Shown piece by piece: positions 27,247 to 36,613 of a stretch of 62,798 nucleotides of DNA. Position numbers and translations under genes: made by a program. The stretch comes from Denitromonas ohlonensis. GTDB taxonomy: Bacteria; Pseudomonadota; Gammaproteobacteria; Burkholderiales; Rhodocyclaceae. Location of the stretch: NCBI RefSeq assembly GCF_007625205.1, contig NZ_VMNI01000033.1, forward strand, positions 1-62,798, given 5' to 3'. The notes below the pieces were generated by a model. The model was not told where the DNA came from and made no database searches. It saw only the letters and a program-made list of their open reading frames with translations. How positions within the stretch are numbered: position 1 is the stretch's first letter; every line of letters begins with the position of its first letter.

Positions 27247-27291
27247 ATGCAGGAAGTCAGAGCAATTAACGCGCCACTTCCTGCGGCGCGA

Positions 27292-27777
27292 TCAACGCAG
27301 ATTGGAAAGTTCTTTTTTCAAGGCTTCGATGTTGCGCTCATGTTGCGCCACCGCGTCCTGGAACGGCTGGAGGCGGTCGAGCTTTTTCTGATAGTTGCGT
27401 TCGTTGCCGTAACGCACCGCGTCGGCTTCGTCCAGCGCCTTGCGGGCCGCTTCGAGTGACGCCTCTTCGGTCGCCAGTTCGGTTTCGAGCAGCTTGCGGC
27501 GATCGGCATCGCGTGCGCGCTGATCGTCGGACGACACTTTGGGGAAGCTCCCGCTCGACGGTGACGCGGCCGACGCCTTGCCGGTCGAGGTGCCAGGCAC
27601 CGAGGACACCGGCAGATCCCGGCTCAGACGCTCACAGTCTTTGGCGTCGCGCGAATTGGTGTAGGTCACCCGCTTCTGACCGGTGGCCGGATCGGTCTCG
27701 ACGCATTTATAGACATCGGCCAGCGCCAGCGGGCTGATCAGCGCAGCGGCAAGCACAAGAACACATTTCATTGGCAT
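27292..27777 (-). CDS. DUF4124-domain periplasmic protein
   Basis: About 161 aa with a signal peptide (MKCVLVLAAALISPLALA), then the short DUF4124 domain (DVYKCVETDPATGQKRVTYTNS, with DAKDC), a Ser-rich linker and a C-terminal coiled coil (about 95-160, RKLLETELATEEASLEAARKAL region). Start is ATG 27777 or 27771; neither has a good RBS. A gene of this type between glnA and ntrB is common in Rhodocyclales-like bacteria. No function is known. Confidence 0.78.
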   Translation of the reverse strand: MPMKCVLVLAAALISPLALADVYKCVETDPATGQKRVTYTNSRDAKDCERLSRDLPVSSVPGTSTGKASAASPSSGSFPKVSSDDQRARDADRRKLLETELATEEASLEAARKALDEADAVRYGNERNYQKKLDRLQPFQDAVAQHERNIEALKKELSNLR

Positions 27778-27853
27778 GTCCGTACGATTTGTTGGATGGC
27801 CCAGTGTAGCAACCCGCGCGGCGGTTTGCTTCGCCTCCGGCCCCCAAAAAGAA

Positions 27854-27882
27854 AAAAGGACGGAGCAATGCTCCGTCCTTTT
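27854..27882 (-). terminator. Rho-independent terminator of glnA
   Basis: Long stem AAAAGGACGGAGC / GCTCCGTCCTTTT with a tiny loop, followed on the minus strand by TTCTTTTTGG, 25 bp past the glnA stop. It separates glnA from the DUF4124-ntrBC genes. Confidence 0.9.
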
Positions 27883-27906
27883 ACAACGCATCAACCGAAA
27901 TTCGGC

Positions 27907-29316
27907 TTACAGGCTGTAGTACAGATCGAATTCGACCGGGTGCGTGGTGATACGCAGACGATCCACTTCTTCCGACTTCAGTGCGATGTAGGCATCGATG
28001 AAGTCATTGGAGAACACACCGCCACGGGTCAGGAACTCGCGATCCTTGTCGAGGTATTCCAGTGCCTGATCGAGGCTGGTACACACGGTCGGGATCAGTG
28101 CATCCTCTTCCGGCGGCAGGTCGTACAGGTTCTTGTCGGCGGCGTCGCCCGGGTGGATCTTGTTCTGGATACCGTCCAGGCCGGCCATCAGCAGCGCGGC
28201 GAAGCACAGGTACGGGTTGGCCATGGGATCCGGGAAACGGGCTTCGATACGGCGGCCCTTCGGGTTGGCGACGTACGGAATGCGGATCGACGCCGAACGG
28301 TTGCGGGCCGAGTAAGCCAGCTTGGTCGGTGCTTCGTAGTGCGGCACAAGACGCTTGTAGGAGTTGGTCGCCGGGTTGGTGATGGCGTTCAGCGCGCGCG
28401 CGTGCTTGATGATGCCGCCGATGTAATACAGAGCCATGTCGGACAGACCGGCGTAGCCGTTGCCGGCGAACAGGTTCTGACCATCTTTCCAGATCGACTG
28501 GTGCACATGCATGCCGGAACCGTTGTCACCAACGATGGGCTTGGGCATGAAGGTAGCGGTCTTGCCGTACTGATGGGCCACGTTGTGCACGATGTACTTG
28601 AGCAGCTGGGTCCAGTCAGCGCGCTGGGTCAGAGTGCTGAACTTGGTACCGATTTCGCACTGACCTGCGTTGGCCACTTCGTGGTGATGCACTTCGACCG
28701 GCACGCCGCAGGCTTCGAGGGCCAGGCACATGGCGGCACGGATGTCGTTCAGGCTATCGACCGGCGGGACGGGGAAGTAACCGCCCTTGACGCGCGGACG
28801 GTGGCCGGTGTTGCCGCCTTCGAACTTGTCGGCGGTCGACCAGGCAGCTTCTTCGGAGACGATCTTGCTGTAGACGCCGGACATGTCGACTGACCATTCC
28901 ACTGCGTCAAAAATGAAGAACTCGGGTTCCGGACCGAAGTAAGCGGTGTCACCAATGCCGGAGCTCTTCAGATAGGCCTCGGCGCGCTTGGCGATCGAAC
29001 GCGGGTCGCGGTCGTAGCCCTTGCCGTCGGACGGCTCGATCACGTCGCAAGCCAGCACCAGCGTGGTTTCGTCGTAGAACGGGTCGATGTAGGCAGAGGA
29101 CGCTTCCGGCATGAGGATCATGTCGGAAGCCTGGATGCCTTTCCAACCGGCGATGGACGAACCATCGAAGGGGTGACCATGCTCGAAGTGATCGAGCTCA
29201 AAGGCGGACACCGGCACGGTCACGTGCTGCTCCTTGCCGCGGGTATCGGTGAAACGGAAGTCAACGAAGCGCGCTTCGTTGTCTTCGATCATCTTCATGA
29301 CATTCTCAGGACTCAT
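27907..29316 (-). CDS. glnA: Glutamine synthetase type I
   Basis: A 469-aa GSI-beta. Landmarks: [58 protein letters not shown] and the adenylylation-site tyrosine in NLYDLPPEE. It assimilates ammonia into glutamine, and activity is expected to be tuned by adenylylation. I chose ATG 29316 because AGGAG lies about 5 nt upstream; GTG at 29322 overlaps that RBS. Expression should be from the sigma-54 promoter at 29387-29403 with two NtrC sites. Confidence 0.97.
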   Translation of the reverse strand: MSPENVMKMIEDNEARFVDFRFTDTRGKEQHVTVPVSAFELDHFEHGHPFDGSSIAGWKGIQASDMILMPEASSAYIDPFYDETTLVLACDVIEPSDGKGYDRDPRSIAKRAEAYLKSSGIGDTAYFGPEPEFFIFDAVEWSVDMSGVYSKIVSEEAAWSTADKFEGGNTGHRPRVKGGYFPVPPVDSLNDIRAAMCLALEACGVPVEVHHHEVANAGQCEIGTKFSTLTQRADWTQLLKYIVHNVAHQYGKTATFMPKPIVGDNGSGMHVHQSIWKDGQNLFAGNGYAGLSDMALYYIGGIIKHARALNAITNPATNSYKRLVPHYEAPTKLAYSARNRSASIRIPYVANPKGRRIEARFPDPMANPYLCFAALLMAGLDGIQNKIHPGDAADKNLYDLPPEEDALIPTVCTSLDQALEYLDKDREFLTRGGVFSNDFIDAYIALKSEEVDRLRITTHPVEFDLYYSL

Positions 29317-29386
29317 GGTCACTCCTAGCGTGGTGAGACGAATTAGACAAAACCTGCCATGACTGGCAAATCAACGGGGTTTTTCT

Positions 29387-29403
29387 TAGCAGATATCATG
29401 CCA
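29387..29403 (-). promoter_or_regulatory. Sigma-54 promoter of glnA
   Basis: On the minus strand TGGCATGATATCTGCTA has GG and GC separated by exactly 10 bp and six of seven bases of TGGCACG. The predicted start is near 29377, giving a leader of about 60 nt. Confidence 0.8.
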
Positions 29404-29465
29404 CGACTTACCCCACGAAACGACGACCCTTTTCGCCCCAATTCGGGGCCAAGCCGGAACGTCAG

Positions 29466-29482
29466 CGCACCCAAATGGTGCA
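29466..29482. promoter_or_regulatory. NtrC site 1 upstream of glnA
   Basis: CGCACC-CAAAT-GGTGCA: 11 of 12 consensus positions (TGCACC-N5-GGTGCA). It starts 79 bp from the near edge of the sigma-54 element. Confidence 0.85.
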
Positions 29483-29495
29483 TAAATTCCTGCGC

Positions 29496-29512
29496 CGCAC
29501 CATTAGTGTGCA
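29496..29512. promoter_or_regulatory. NtrC site 2 upstream of glnA
   Basis: CGCACC-ATTAG-TGTGCA: 10 of 12 consensus positions, 30 bp (about three helical turns) from site 1, as for paired NtrC enhancers elsewhere. It overlaps the last codons of the CDF gene. Confidence 0.7.
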
Positions 29513-30681
29513 ACCAGCCCATGCAAGCGCACAGCCCGAATCTCCGGGTGAGTGGGCAAGTGCGCCTTCAGGCGGGCATTCAGCTGCGCGACCCGCCCGT
29601 CGGCGGAAAGCCAGTCCAGCGGAAAAAACAGTTCAAGCTCAACCCGGCCACCGAGATGGTGGACCAGCATGCGCTTCGGTGCGGGCGTGTCATCGCCCAG
29701 CAGTCCCGGCAGCCAGCCGGCCAGCGTCTGACGATCGGGCATCGGCCCGACGGGGATCACCGGGACATCGAGATCGTCCTCGGCGTCGATGTGCACCAGC
29801 ACATCCTGCACATTGGCGTGCTGCCGGCACACCCGCAGGCGCACCGCCTCGGCAATGGCGTGCCCCTCGGACACACTGATGCGCGGATCCACCAGCACGT
29901 GCGCATCGCACAAAATACGATGCGCCATGCGCCGGGTGCGCAGATCGTGCACGCCGCGCGCGCCGGGGGTGGCGGCGATGGTGTCACGAATCTTGTTCAC
30001 CACCTCTTCCGACACCGCCGTATCCACCAGCTCGCGAATCGCGGCCGCGGCCAGCATGACGCCCATGCGCAAAATCATGAAGCCGACCAGCGCGGCGGCC
30101 AGCGGCTCGACAAACCGGTAACCGAGCAAGCCGCCGCCGATGCCGATCGCCACCACCAGCGAGGAGGCCGCGTCGGTGCGGGCATGCCAGGCGTTGGCCT
30201 CGAGCATGCGCGAATCGAGCCGGCGACTGGCCGCCAGCGTATATCGGAACAAGGCTTCTTTGGCCGCCAGGGTGGCCAGCGCCATCCACAACGCGACGGG
30301 ATGCAGCGGCGGCAAGGCATCGGCGCCCTGAATGCGAACACCGGCGCTCCACAAAAAACCGCAACCGACCACCACCAGCACCAGCCCGAGGAACATCGAC
30401 ACCACGGTCTCGATGCGATCGTGGCCGTAGGGATGGTTGGCGTCGGCCGGGTCCGCGCCTTTTCGCGCGGCCAGCAGCACCAGGCCGTCGGTCAGCAGAT
30501 CCGACAGTGTGTGCATGGCATCGGCCACCAGACTGAAGGCGTTGGAAAAAAGGCCGACAATCAGCTGGAACACGGTCAGCGTCAGGTTGGTCGCCATGGC
30601 GACGAGCGTGACCTGCTGGGTCTGGCGCGAGCGCTGGACGTCGTCAATCGGCATGGGGGTGGGCTTGGCTTCGCCAGTCAT
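29503..30681 (-). CDS. Cation diffusion facilitator family transporter
   Basis: A 392-aa CDF antiporter. Six membrane segments lie in the first ~215 residues, with the metal-site motifs FSLVADAMHTLSDLLTDG (HxxxD) and NAWHARTDAASS (HxxxD), plus NHPYGHDRIE. A cytosolic C-terminal domain follows, and about 80 further residues extend past the usual CDF length. It exports divalent metals such as Zn, Co or Fe. I chose ATG 30681; the open extension to 30744 would overlap the divergent rhodanese gene. Its 3' end carries an NtrC site of glnA. Confidence 0.9.
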   Translation of the reverse strand: MTGEAKPTPMPIDDVQRSRQTQQVTLVAMATNLTLTVFQLIVGLFSNAFSLVADAMHTLSDLLTDGLVLLAARKGADPADANHPYGHDRIETVVSMFLGLVLVVVGCGFLWSAGVRIQGADALPPLHPVALWMALATLAAKEALFRYTLAASRRLDSRMLEANAWHARTDAASSLVVAIGIGGGLLGYRFVEPLAAALVGFMILRMGVMLAAAAIRELVDTAVSEEVVNKIRDTIAATPGARGVHDLRTRRMAHRILCDAHVLVDPRISVSEGHAIAEAVRLRVCRQHANVQDVLVHIDAEDDLDVPVIPVGPMPDRQTLAGWLPGLLGDDTPAPKRMLVHHLGGRVELELFFPLDWLSADGRVAQLNARLKAHLPTHPEIRAVRLHGLVAH

Positions 30682-30730
30682 GGCTGAACGGGTATACTTG
30701 CGAGTCCGCCATTCTAGCCGGATCGCCGCC

Positions 30731-31183
30731 ATGGGCACACTCACCGATATTCTTTCGCTGGCGCAACAACGTGCCCGCGACCTGAACCTTCCCTACGCCG
30801 GCGCCCTCACGCCGACCGAAGCGCACCAGGTGTGGCAAGCCGCCCCCGGCGCACGTCTGGTCGATGTGCGCACCCGCGCCGAGTGGGACTGGGTCGGGCG
30901 GATTCCCGACGCGGCCGAAATCGAGTGGATGAGCTATCCCGGCAACCAGCCCAATCCGCACTTCCTGACCGAGCTGAAACGCCAGATCGATCCGGAGGCG
31001 GTGGTGCTGTTCATCTGCCGCAGCGGCCAACGCTCAAGCAAGGCGGCAACGGTGGCCACCGAGGCCGGCTACTCGAACAGCTACAACGTGCTCGAAGGCT
31101 TCGAAGGTGACAAGGATGCCCGCGGCCGCCGCAATGCCATCGGCGGCTGGCGCAAGGCCGGCCTGCCCTGGCAGCAGGGCTGA
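30731..31183 (+). CDS. Rhodanese-like domain protein
   Basis: A 150-aa rhodanese: ALTPTEAHQVWQ, LVDVRTRAEWDWVGRIPDA, active-site loop with Cys96 in FICRSGQRSSKAA, and a C-terminal NVLEGFEGDKD followed by GRRNAIGGWRKAGLPW. The CRSGQR loop is complete, so sulfurtransferase activity is plausible. It is divergent from the CDF gene with 49 bp between them containing TATACT, a possible -10. It lies 54 bp before nadA on the same strand. Confidence 0.85.
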   Translation: MGTLTDILSLAQQRARDLNLPYAGALTPTEAHQVWQAAPGARLVDVRTRAEWDWVGRIPDAAEIEWMSYPGNQPNPHFLTELKRQIDPEAVVLFICRSGQRSSKAATVATEAGYSNSYNVLEGFEGDKDARGRRNAIGGWRKAGLPWQQG

Positions 31184-31237
31184 GAACCGATTCCCCCGCA
31201 CACTGTCTGATACGCGTACCTGACCACAAGGAAGGAC

Positions 31238-32338
31238 ATGGAAGTCGCTACCATCAATTTCGACCGCTTCAACGCCCTCAAGGACGAGGACGCCCACGCG
31301 CGCATCCGCGCGGCCCGCGCCAAGCTGGGCGACAAGGCCGTGCTGCTGTGTCATCACTACCAGCGCGCCGACGTCTATCAATACGCCGACCTCACCGGCG
31401 ACTCGCTCAAACTGGCCAAGCTGGCCTCCGAGACCAGTGCCGAGTACATCGTGTTCTGCGGCGTGCACTTCATGGCCGAGGTGGCTGACATCCTGTCCAG
31501 CGACCAGCAGATCGCGATCCTGCCCGACCTCGCCGCGGGCTGTTCGATGGCCGACATGGCCAATCTGGCCAAGGTCGAGCGCTGCTGGCGCGAGCTGACC
31601 GAGGTGCTCGGCAATCCGGACGAGCTCATCACACCGGTCACCTACATCAACTCGGCCGCCGACCTGAAGGCCTTCTGCGGCGAGCACGGCGGCATCGTGT
31701 GCACCTCGACCAACGCACCGACCATCCTCGACTGGTCGTTCAAGCAGCGCGAGAAGGTGCTGTTCTTCCCCGACCAGCACCTCGGCCGCTGGACGGGCTA
31801 CAAGCAGGACATCCCGCTCGACGAAATGCTGGTCTGGGACCCGGACCAGGAATACGGCGGCCTCACCCCCGAGCAGATCAAGAAGGCCCGCATCCTGCTG
31901 TGGAAAGGCCACTGCTCGGTGCACCAGATGTTCCAGGAGAGCCACATCCGCCGCTGGCGCATGCAGCACCCGGACGGGTTCGTCATCTCCCACCCCGAGA
32001 GCAACCTCGAGGTATGCAAGAACTCCGATTACGTCGGCTCGACCGAATACATCATCAAGACCATCAAGGCCGGCCCCGATGGCTCGCGCTGGCTGGTGGG
32101 CACCGAGCTGAATCTGGTCAATCGCCTGGCCGAAGAAGAAAAGGCCCGCGGCACCATCGTCGAATTCATGGCGCCGACCGTGTGCATGTGCTCGACCATG
32201 CAGCGCATCGACCCGCAGCACCTGGCCTGGACGCTGGAAAACCTGGTCGCAGGCAAGGTGGTCAATCGCATCTCGGTACCGCCGCACGAGGCCGAGATGG
32301 CCAAGGTCGCGCTGGAGCGCATGCTCTCGGTGTCCTGA
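31238..32338 (+). CDS. nadA: Quinolinate synthase A
   Basis: A 366-aa [4Fe-4S] enzyme that condenses iminoaspartate with dihydroxyacetone phosphate to quinolinate for NAD. LCHHYQRADVYQYADLTGDSL, FCGVHFMAEVADIL and VCTSTNAPTI are family motifs, and cysteines at GVHF-preceding FC, KAFCGEHG and TVCMCSTM are in the expected cluster regions. AAGGAAGGAC precedes the ATG. A terminator follows directly. nadB and nadC are not in the window. Confidence 0.95.
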   Translation: MEVATINFDRFNALKDEDAHARIRAARAKLGDKAVLLCHHYQRADVYQYADLTGDSLKLAKLASETSAEYIVFCGVHFMAEVADILSSDQQIAILPDLAAGCSMADMANLAKVERCWRELTEVLGNPDELITPVTYINSAADLKAFCGEHGGIVCTSTNAPTILDWSFKQREKVLFFPDQHLGRWTGYKQDIPLDEMLVWDPDQEYGGLTPEQIKKARILLWKGHCSVHQMFQESHIRRWRMQHPDGFVISHPESNLEVCKNSDYVGSTEYIIKTIKAGPDGSRWLVGTELNLVNRLAEEEKARGTIVEFMAPTVCMCSTMQRIDPQHLAWTLENLVAGKVVNRISVPPHEAEMAKVALERMLSVS

Positions 32339-32358
32339 GCCCGCGTTACACCAACAAC

Positions 32359-32383
32359 AACGGCGCCTGAATCGGCGCCGTTT
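32359..32383 (+). terminator. Rho-independent terminator of nadA
   Basis: AACGGCGCC-TGAATC-GGCGCCGTT stem followed by TTTTTGTTGT, 20 bp after the nadA stop. Confidence 0.9.
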
Positions 32384-32406
32384 TTGTTGTCGGCTGGGCT
32401 TAGACC

Positions 32407-34101
32407 TTAGACCTGGAAGCGGTCCACCGAGGCTTTCAGATCGGTCGATAGCTGACGCAGCGATTCAGCCGCTTCAGCCGTGCGCGCCACAGCCGCCGCA
32501 TTTTCGTCGGTCGCGCGTGCGATCTGCTCCACGTGCTGCGCAATGGTATGGCTCGCGCAGGTCTGCTCTTTCACCGACCCCGAAATCTCGGTCATCCCCT
32601 GTGCTGCCCGGGTAGCCGATTCGCCGGTCGCCGCCATGATGCCGTTCATGCTGTCCAGATGCACCTTGCCGGCATCCAGCGCGGCCGTGCCCTGGGCCAC
32701 CGCGCTCTCCACCGACTTGGACTGATCCGCCAGCGAGGCAGTCACGCGATCAATCTCGTGCGCGGCCTTGGCCGATTTCTCGGCCAGCTTGCGCACTTCA
32801 TCGGCCACCACCGCAAAACCACGGCCCTGCTCACCGGCCCGAGCGGCTTCGATGGCGGCATTCAGCGCGAGCAGATTGGTCTGCTCAGCGATTTCGGTCA
32901 CCTGCCCGGTCATGTTCTCGATGCTGCGCGTGCGGGCCACGAACTCGGTCACCGACTCGGCAATCGCATGCACCGCCGCTTCGGTACGCACCAACTCCGA
33001 TGACAGCTCCGCCAGCGTCTTCTGCCCCTGCCTGGCCTGAGACAGATTGTCGCCCGCCAGCCCCGTTACGTCGCTGGCATGGTCGGCCACGGTGCTGACG
33101 CTGACCGACATTTCCTCCATCGCCGCCGCGGTTTCGGCCGCCGCATCGGCTTGCGCCGTCGACGCCGCATGCACTTGCTCGGCCGCCGTACTCAAGCGCT
33201 GTGCGGAGCCATCCACCGCTTCGGCATTGCTGCGCACGCCGCGAATGATCTCGTTCAGCGAGTCGAGCAGATGATTGAAACTGTCCGATATCCGCGCCAG
33301 CTCGCCGGTACCCTCGGGCGCCCGTACCCGCAGGTCACAATTGACCTGCACCTGATGCGCCGCATCGCTGAGCGCTGCAGCACTCATCGACACCCGTCGC
33401 GCCACGAACCAGGCCAGCACCGCGACCAGCAGGCCGCCGCCAAGAATCAGCGCCATGACCTGACCGACACCACCGTTGATCTCGTTGGCGATGCCGTCGA
33501 TGGGCACCGTCACACCGATCACGCCGCGCAGATCACCCACCTTCCAGTCGTTCTTCGGGGTTTCCGGGTGGCTGTTGTGGCAGCCCACGCAGCCCTCGGC
33601 CATCAGGTCGCCCACGGCATAGCGCAGCGACAGCCGACCATTGATGGTTTCAACGCGGCTGAACGGTGTTTTGGGATTCTTGTCCAGCGCATCCAGCGCC
33701 GCCTGCTCAAACGCGTCATAGCGCTCCGTCTTGGCGCGATGCGGAAACGGGAAGCGACTGTAGAGCCGCACCTGCATGCCCTCGTGATCCCGCGCGATGC
33801 TCTCACCCAGGGTTTTGACCAGGGTCGCCGGCAGCGGCAACACATTGTTGTGATCGAGAAAATCGTAGTTCAGCGTGGCGCCGGCGGTGCGGGCGCGGGG
33901 CACGATTTCCTTGGTGTAGAACGCACGCAGCGAAATGATCTGGTCGGCCACGGCCGACGCGGTATTGATGCCGGCCGCGGTCGCGGTGTCGCTGCGCATC
34001 TGGTTCAACAACAGCATGACCGCCGCCATCACCACCAACCCACTGACGACCACCGGAAGCAGAAACTGGCGAGCCAGTCCCATTCGATTGAACCATTGCA
34101 T
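32407..34101 (-). CDS. Methyl-accepting chemotaxis protein with CXXCH (heme c) sensor domain
   Basis: A 564-aa chemoreceptor. TM1 is about 13-32 and TM2 about 213-235. Between them is a DUF3365/Tll0287-like periplasmic domain with a c-type heme motif C171-VG-C174-H175 ([17 protein letters not shown]). A HAMP domain follows, then the signalling domain with the hairpin tip [22 protein letters not shown]. The heme site implies sensing of redox state or a gas such as O2 or NO; that role is inferred. It is a lone gene with no che cluster in the window, converging on nadA. Confidence 0.9.
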   Translation of the reverse strand: MQWFNRMGLARQFLLPVVVSGLVVMAAVMLLLNQMRSDTATAAGINTASAVADQIISLRAFYTKEIVPRARTAGATLNYDFLDHNNVLPLPATLVKTLGESIARDHEGMQVRLYSRFPFPHRAKTERYDAFEQAALDALDKNPKTPFSRVETINGRLSLRYAVGDLMAEGCVGCHNSHPETPKNDWKVGDLRGVIGVTVPIDGIANEINGGVGQVMALILGGGLLVAVLAWFVARRVSMSAAALSDAAHQVQVNCDLRVRAPEGTGELARISDSFNHLLDSLNEIIRGVRSNAEAVDGSAQRLSTAAEQVHAASTAQADAAAETAAAMEEMSVSVSTVADHASDVTGLAGDNLSQARQGQKTLAELSSELVRTEAAVHAIAESVTEFVARTRSIENMTGQVTEIAEQTNLLALNAAIEAARAGEQGRGFAVVADEVRKLAEKSAKAAHEIDRVTASLADQSKSVESAVAQGTAALDAGKVHLDSMNGIMAATGESATRAAQGMTEISGSVKEQTCASHTIAQHVEQIARATDENAAAVARTAEAAESLRQLSTDLKASVDRFQV

Positions 34102-34223
34102 GACGCCACCCGATGCCCCAGGACAGGGCCTTAAGAACGATGGCTTCCCTACGACGCCAGAGCCGCCGACTTGATGGCACTCACCCTATTCGGGCCAACT
34201 TTGTGTCGAAAAATTGACAGCGG

Positions 34224-34673
34224 TCAACTGCGGATGAAGGCCGCGCGCCTCGGGTCTTGTTTGAGCGCCGCCAGATCCTCCGCCGTGGGCAGTTGCGGGC
34301 GGTCACGCTCGGCGTTAACCATGCACAAAAACCCGAGCGGCTCGGTACCGTTGGCGCGAAACTGGTGCCAGGTCCAGGCCGGGATATGCACCAGGTCATG
34401 CGGGCCGATCGACTGAACGCGCTCGCCCACCAGGCAGGCGCCCCGCCCCCGCAACACCATCACCGCATGCGCGTGTTGGTGGCGCTCGAGGGTGGAGTGC
34501 CCCTCCGCCGCGACCTCGAAATAGCGCAACTCACACCCCAGGTCGTCCGCCTGAAACAAACGCTGACGGGTCACGTCCTTGAAAGGTGCGGTGCCCTCGG
34601 TCTTGTAGGCCAGCACATCGACCGCGTCCCAACGGTAGCCGGGCAGTGCCCGTCGAATCGGCTGCTCATCCAT
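34224..34673 (-). CDS. Cupin protein paired with RuBisCO-like protein
   Basis: A 149-aa single-domain cupin with metal-site motifs HSTLERHQHAHAVMVLRGRG (His-x-His and Glu region) and HDLVHIPAWTWHQFRA. Its start lies inside the end of the RuBisCO-like gene (8-bp overlap), so they are co-translated. In Rhodospirillum rubrum a cupin encoded near the RuBisCO-like protein converts 1-methylthioxylulose 5-phosphate to deoxyxylulose 5-phosphate with release of methanethiol. Same family and context suggest the same job here, not shown by sequence alone. Confidence 0.75.
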   Translation of the reverse strand: MDEQPIRRALPGYRWDAVDVLAYKTEGTAPFKDVTRQRLFQADDLGCELRYFEVAAEGHSTLERHQHAHAVMVLRGRGACLVGERVQSIGPHDLVHIPAWTWHQFRANGTEPLGFLCMVNAERDRPQLPTAEDLAALKQDPRRAAFIRS

Positions 34674-35766
34674 GCCTCACTCCTTCGGCCGCCACGGCCT
34701 CGACAAAGCCCCGCATCGCCCGTGCCGGGTCCTCGGCCGCCAGCAAGGCGCCGCCGACCAGCAAGACCACGTCCTCGCCATAGCTGGCGCACATCTCCCC
34801 CACGCGCTCGGGCGTCATGCCCCCGGCCGGTACCGGCAAGGCCGGCGCATGCTTGCCAAGTGGCATGGACAGGGCGGCGGCGATTTGCTGGCAGCTTGCC
34901 ACGTCATAGCTGAAGCGCCCGCCGTGGTTGGGGAAGATCACCATATCGGCCCCGATCAAGCGAAACAGCGTACCAAACAGCAAGGCCGGATCGATGCGCA
35001 GGCCGCCGCCCAGCGCGGGGTGGGCCAACACCGGCACATCAAGTTCATCGCGCACCAGTTCAACCACCTGCGACACGCCCAGCACCAGCGGGCACAGCAT
35101 CACCGCTCCCACGCCGGCCGACCGGCAGATCGCGAGCTGGCGCTGCACGGCGCGCGGCCCGCCCGACAGGTTCGGCGCATACACACAGCGCCCGCCGGTG
35201 TCACGATTGGCCGCGTCCACCGCCGCCTGAATCGCCGGCACGCGCTCGGCAAAGGGCGCGCTGACCGGGTCGGCCAGCCCGTGGTCGTCCTTGATCAGAT
35301 GAAAGCCCGCCCGCGCCTGCTGACCGGCCAGCGCGGCCAGCGCCGCCACCGAGCTGCCGACCGGTTTGAGCGCGGTGCAGGTGATCGCCCCGCGCGGCAC
35401 GCCGAGGCGCTCGCGCACACCGGCCACACCAAAACGCGGCCCCGGCAAATCGGGCAGGCCGTCCGGCCAGGCCACGTCGAGCACGCTCACATCGGGCTGC
35501 AGCGAGGCATTGCCGAACAACATGTTGAGCAACTGGCCGGCATCATCGCCCACCGTCTCCAGCGCCAGCGCAATACACGCCCGGAAGTGATCCGGCCCAT
35601 CGGGCCCGATCGCAATCACCTTGCCCATCACCGCCTCGCGCACCCGCACGTCGCGCACGGCAGCGGCCGGACACTCCACGCTTTGCTCACGGGCCAGCGC
35701 CTCGGCGCGCGCATCAATATCGTCGGCCGAGGCCGCAATCCGGTAAGTGACATGCATCCATTTCAT
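34666..35766 (-). CDS. RuBisCO-like protein (form IV)
   Basis: A 366-aa RuBisCO large-subunit homologue with a reduced N-terminal domain. Active-site region CTALKPVG keeps the first lysine (Lys134) but has Val in place of the second. The metal-binding motif is FHLIKDDHGLAD: Lys159 and two Asp are kept, while the Glu of KDDE is His162. Loop 6 is not of carboxylase type, so it is not a CO2-fixing enzyme. Known form IV proteins are enolases or isomerases of methylthio-sugar phosphates. It overlaps the cupin gene. Start is ATG 35766 with ATG 35757 as alternative; neither has a good RBS. Confidence 0.88.
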   Translation of the reverse strand: MKWMHVTYRIAASADDIDARAEALAREQSVECPAAAVRDVRVREAVMGKVIAIGPDGPDHFRACIALALETVGDDAGQLLNMLFGNASLQPDVSVLDVAWPDGLPDLPGPRFGVAGVRERLGVPRGAITCTALKPVGSSVAALAALAGQQARAGFHLIKDDHGLADPVSAPFAERVPAIQAAVDAANRDTGGRCVYAPNLSGGPRAVQRQLAICRSAGVGAVMLCPLVLGVSQVVELVRDELDVPVLAHPALGGGLRIDPALLFGTLFRLIGADMVIFPNHGGRFSYDVASCQQIAAALSMPLGKHAPALPVPAGGMTPERVGEMCASYGEDVVLLVGGALLAAEDPARAMRGFVEAVAAEGVRHG

Positions 35767-35863
35767 GGGAGTCTGGTATACCTTTTCATTCTGAGTCTTC
35801 GATCGGTGCTGCATCGACCACCCCCCGGATTATGCCGTCTTTGGCCGGGAGCCTCCGACTGCC

Positions 35864-36613
35864 ATGAACTTGCGCATTTGCACCTACAACATCCACAAAG
35901 GCTTCTCGCAGTTTAATCGCCGCATGGTGATTCACGAGTTGCGCGACCGGTTGCGCCAGCTGGAAGTCGACATCGTCTTTCTGCAAGAGGTGCAGGGCCT
36001 GCACTTTCGCCACGCCACGCGCCACCCGGACTGGCCGGTCGAGCCGCAGCATGAATTCCTCGCGCGCGACATCTGGCCGGCCAGCGCCTACGGCGGCAAC
36101 GCGATCTACGACCACGGCCATCATGGCAACGCGATCCTCAGCCGCTACCCGATTCTGAGCAGCCACAACCAGGATGTATCGGACCACCGCTTCGAACGCC
36201 GCGGCCTGCTGCACTGCGAAATTTCGCCGGGGCCGGAGCTGCCGACCATTCACTGCGTGTGCGTGCATCTGGGCCTGATGGCCGGCAGCCGGCGCCGGCA
36301 GATGGACGCCCTCGCCCGGCGCATGGAAGCGCTCGCCGGCAATGACGCACCGCTGCTGATCGCGGGCGATTTCAACGACTGGCGCAATCATGCCGAAGAT
36401 CTGCTGGTCGAGCGACTCGGCGTGCGCGAAGCCTTTGCTGGCGCGAGCGGCGCACCGGCGCGCAGCTTTCCGAGCCGCCTGCCGCTGTTCCGACTCGATC
36501 GCATCTATGTGCGCGGGCTCGAGGTCAGCGCCAGCCAGGTGCACTTCGGCCAGCCCTGGTCGCGCATCTCTGACCACGCGGCGCTCACCGCCGATCTGGC
36601 CTGGCCGGCATGA
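35864..36613 (+). CDS. Endonuclease/exonuclease/phosphatase family protein
   Basis: A 249-aa EEP-fold enzyme: ICTYNIHKGFSQF (Asn site), FLQEVQG (catalytic Glu), HGHHGNAILSRYPI, VCVHLGL, LIAGDFNDW (DxN site) and the terminal SDHAALTADL (Asp-His). All catalytic residues are present. The gene overlaps clsB by ATGA, a common pairing (YbhP-ClsB), suggesting a role in phospholipid metabolism, although the substrate is unproven. Confidence 0.88.
   Translation: MNLRICTYNIHKGFSQFNRRMVIHELRDRLRQLEVDIVFLQEVQGLHFRHATRHPDWPVEPQHEFLARDIWPASAYGGNAIYDHGHHGNAILSRYPILSSHNQDVSDHRFERRGLLHCEISPGPELPTIHCVCVHLGLMAGSRRRQMDALARRMEALAGNDAPLLIAGDFNDWRNHAEDLLVERLGVREAFAGASGAPARSFPSRLPLFRLDRIYVRGLEVSASQVHFGQPWSRISDHAALTADLAWPA

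Noticed and set aside
25546-27459. Plus-strand open frame of 637 codons opposite ntrC and ntrB
   Set aside because: Covers parts of ntrC, ntrB and the DUF4124 gene in antisense and has no recognisable domain.
34666-35766. A functional CO2-fixing RuBisCO
   Set aside because: KDDE glutamate and the second active-site lysine are replaced, loop 6 does not match, and no small subunit or phosphoribulokinase gene is present.
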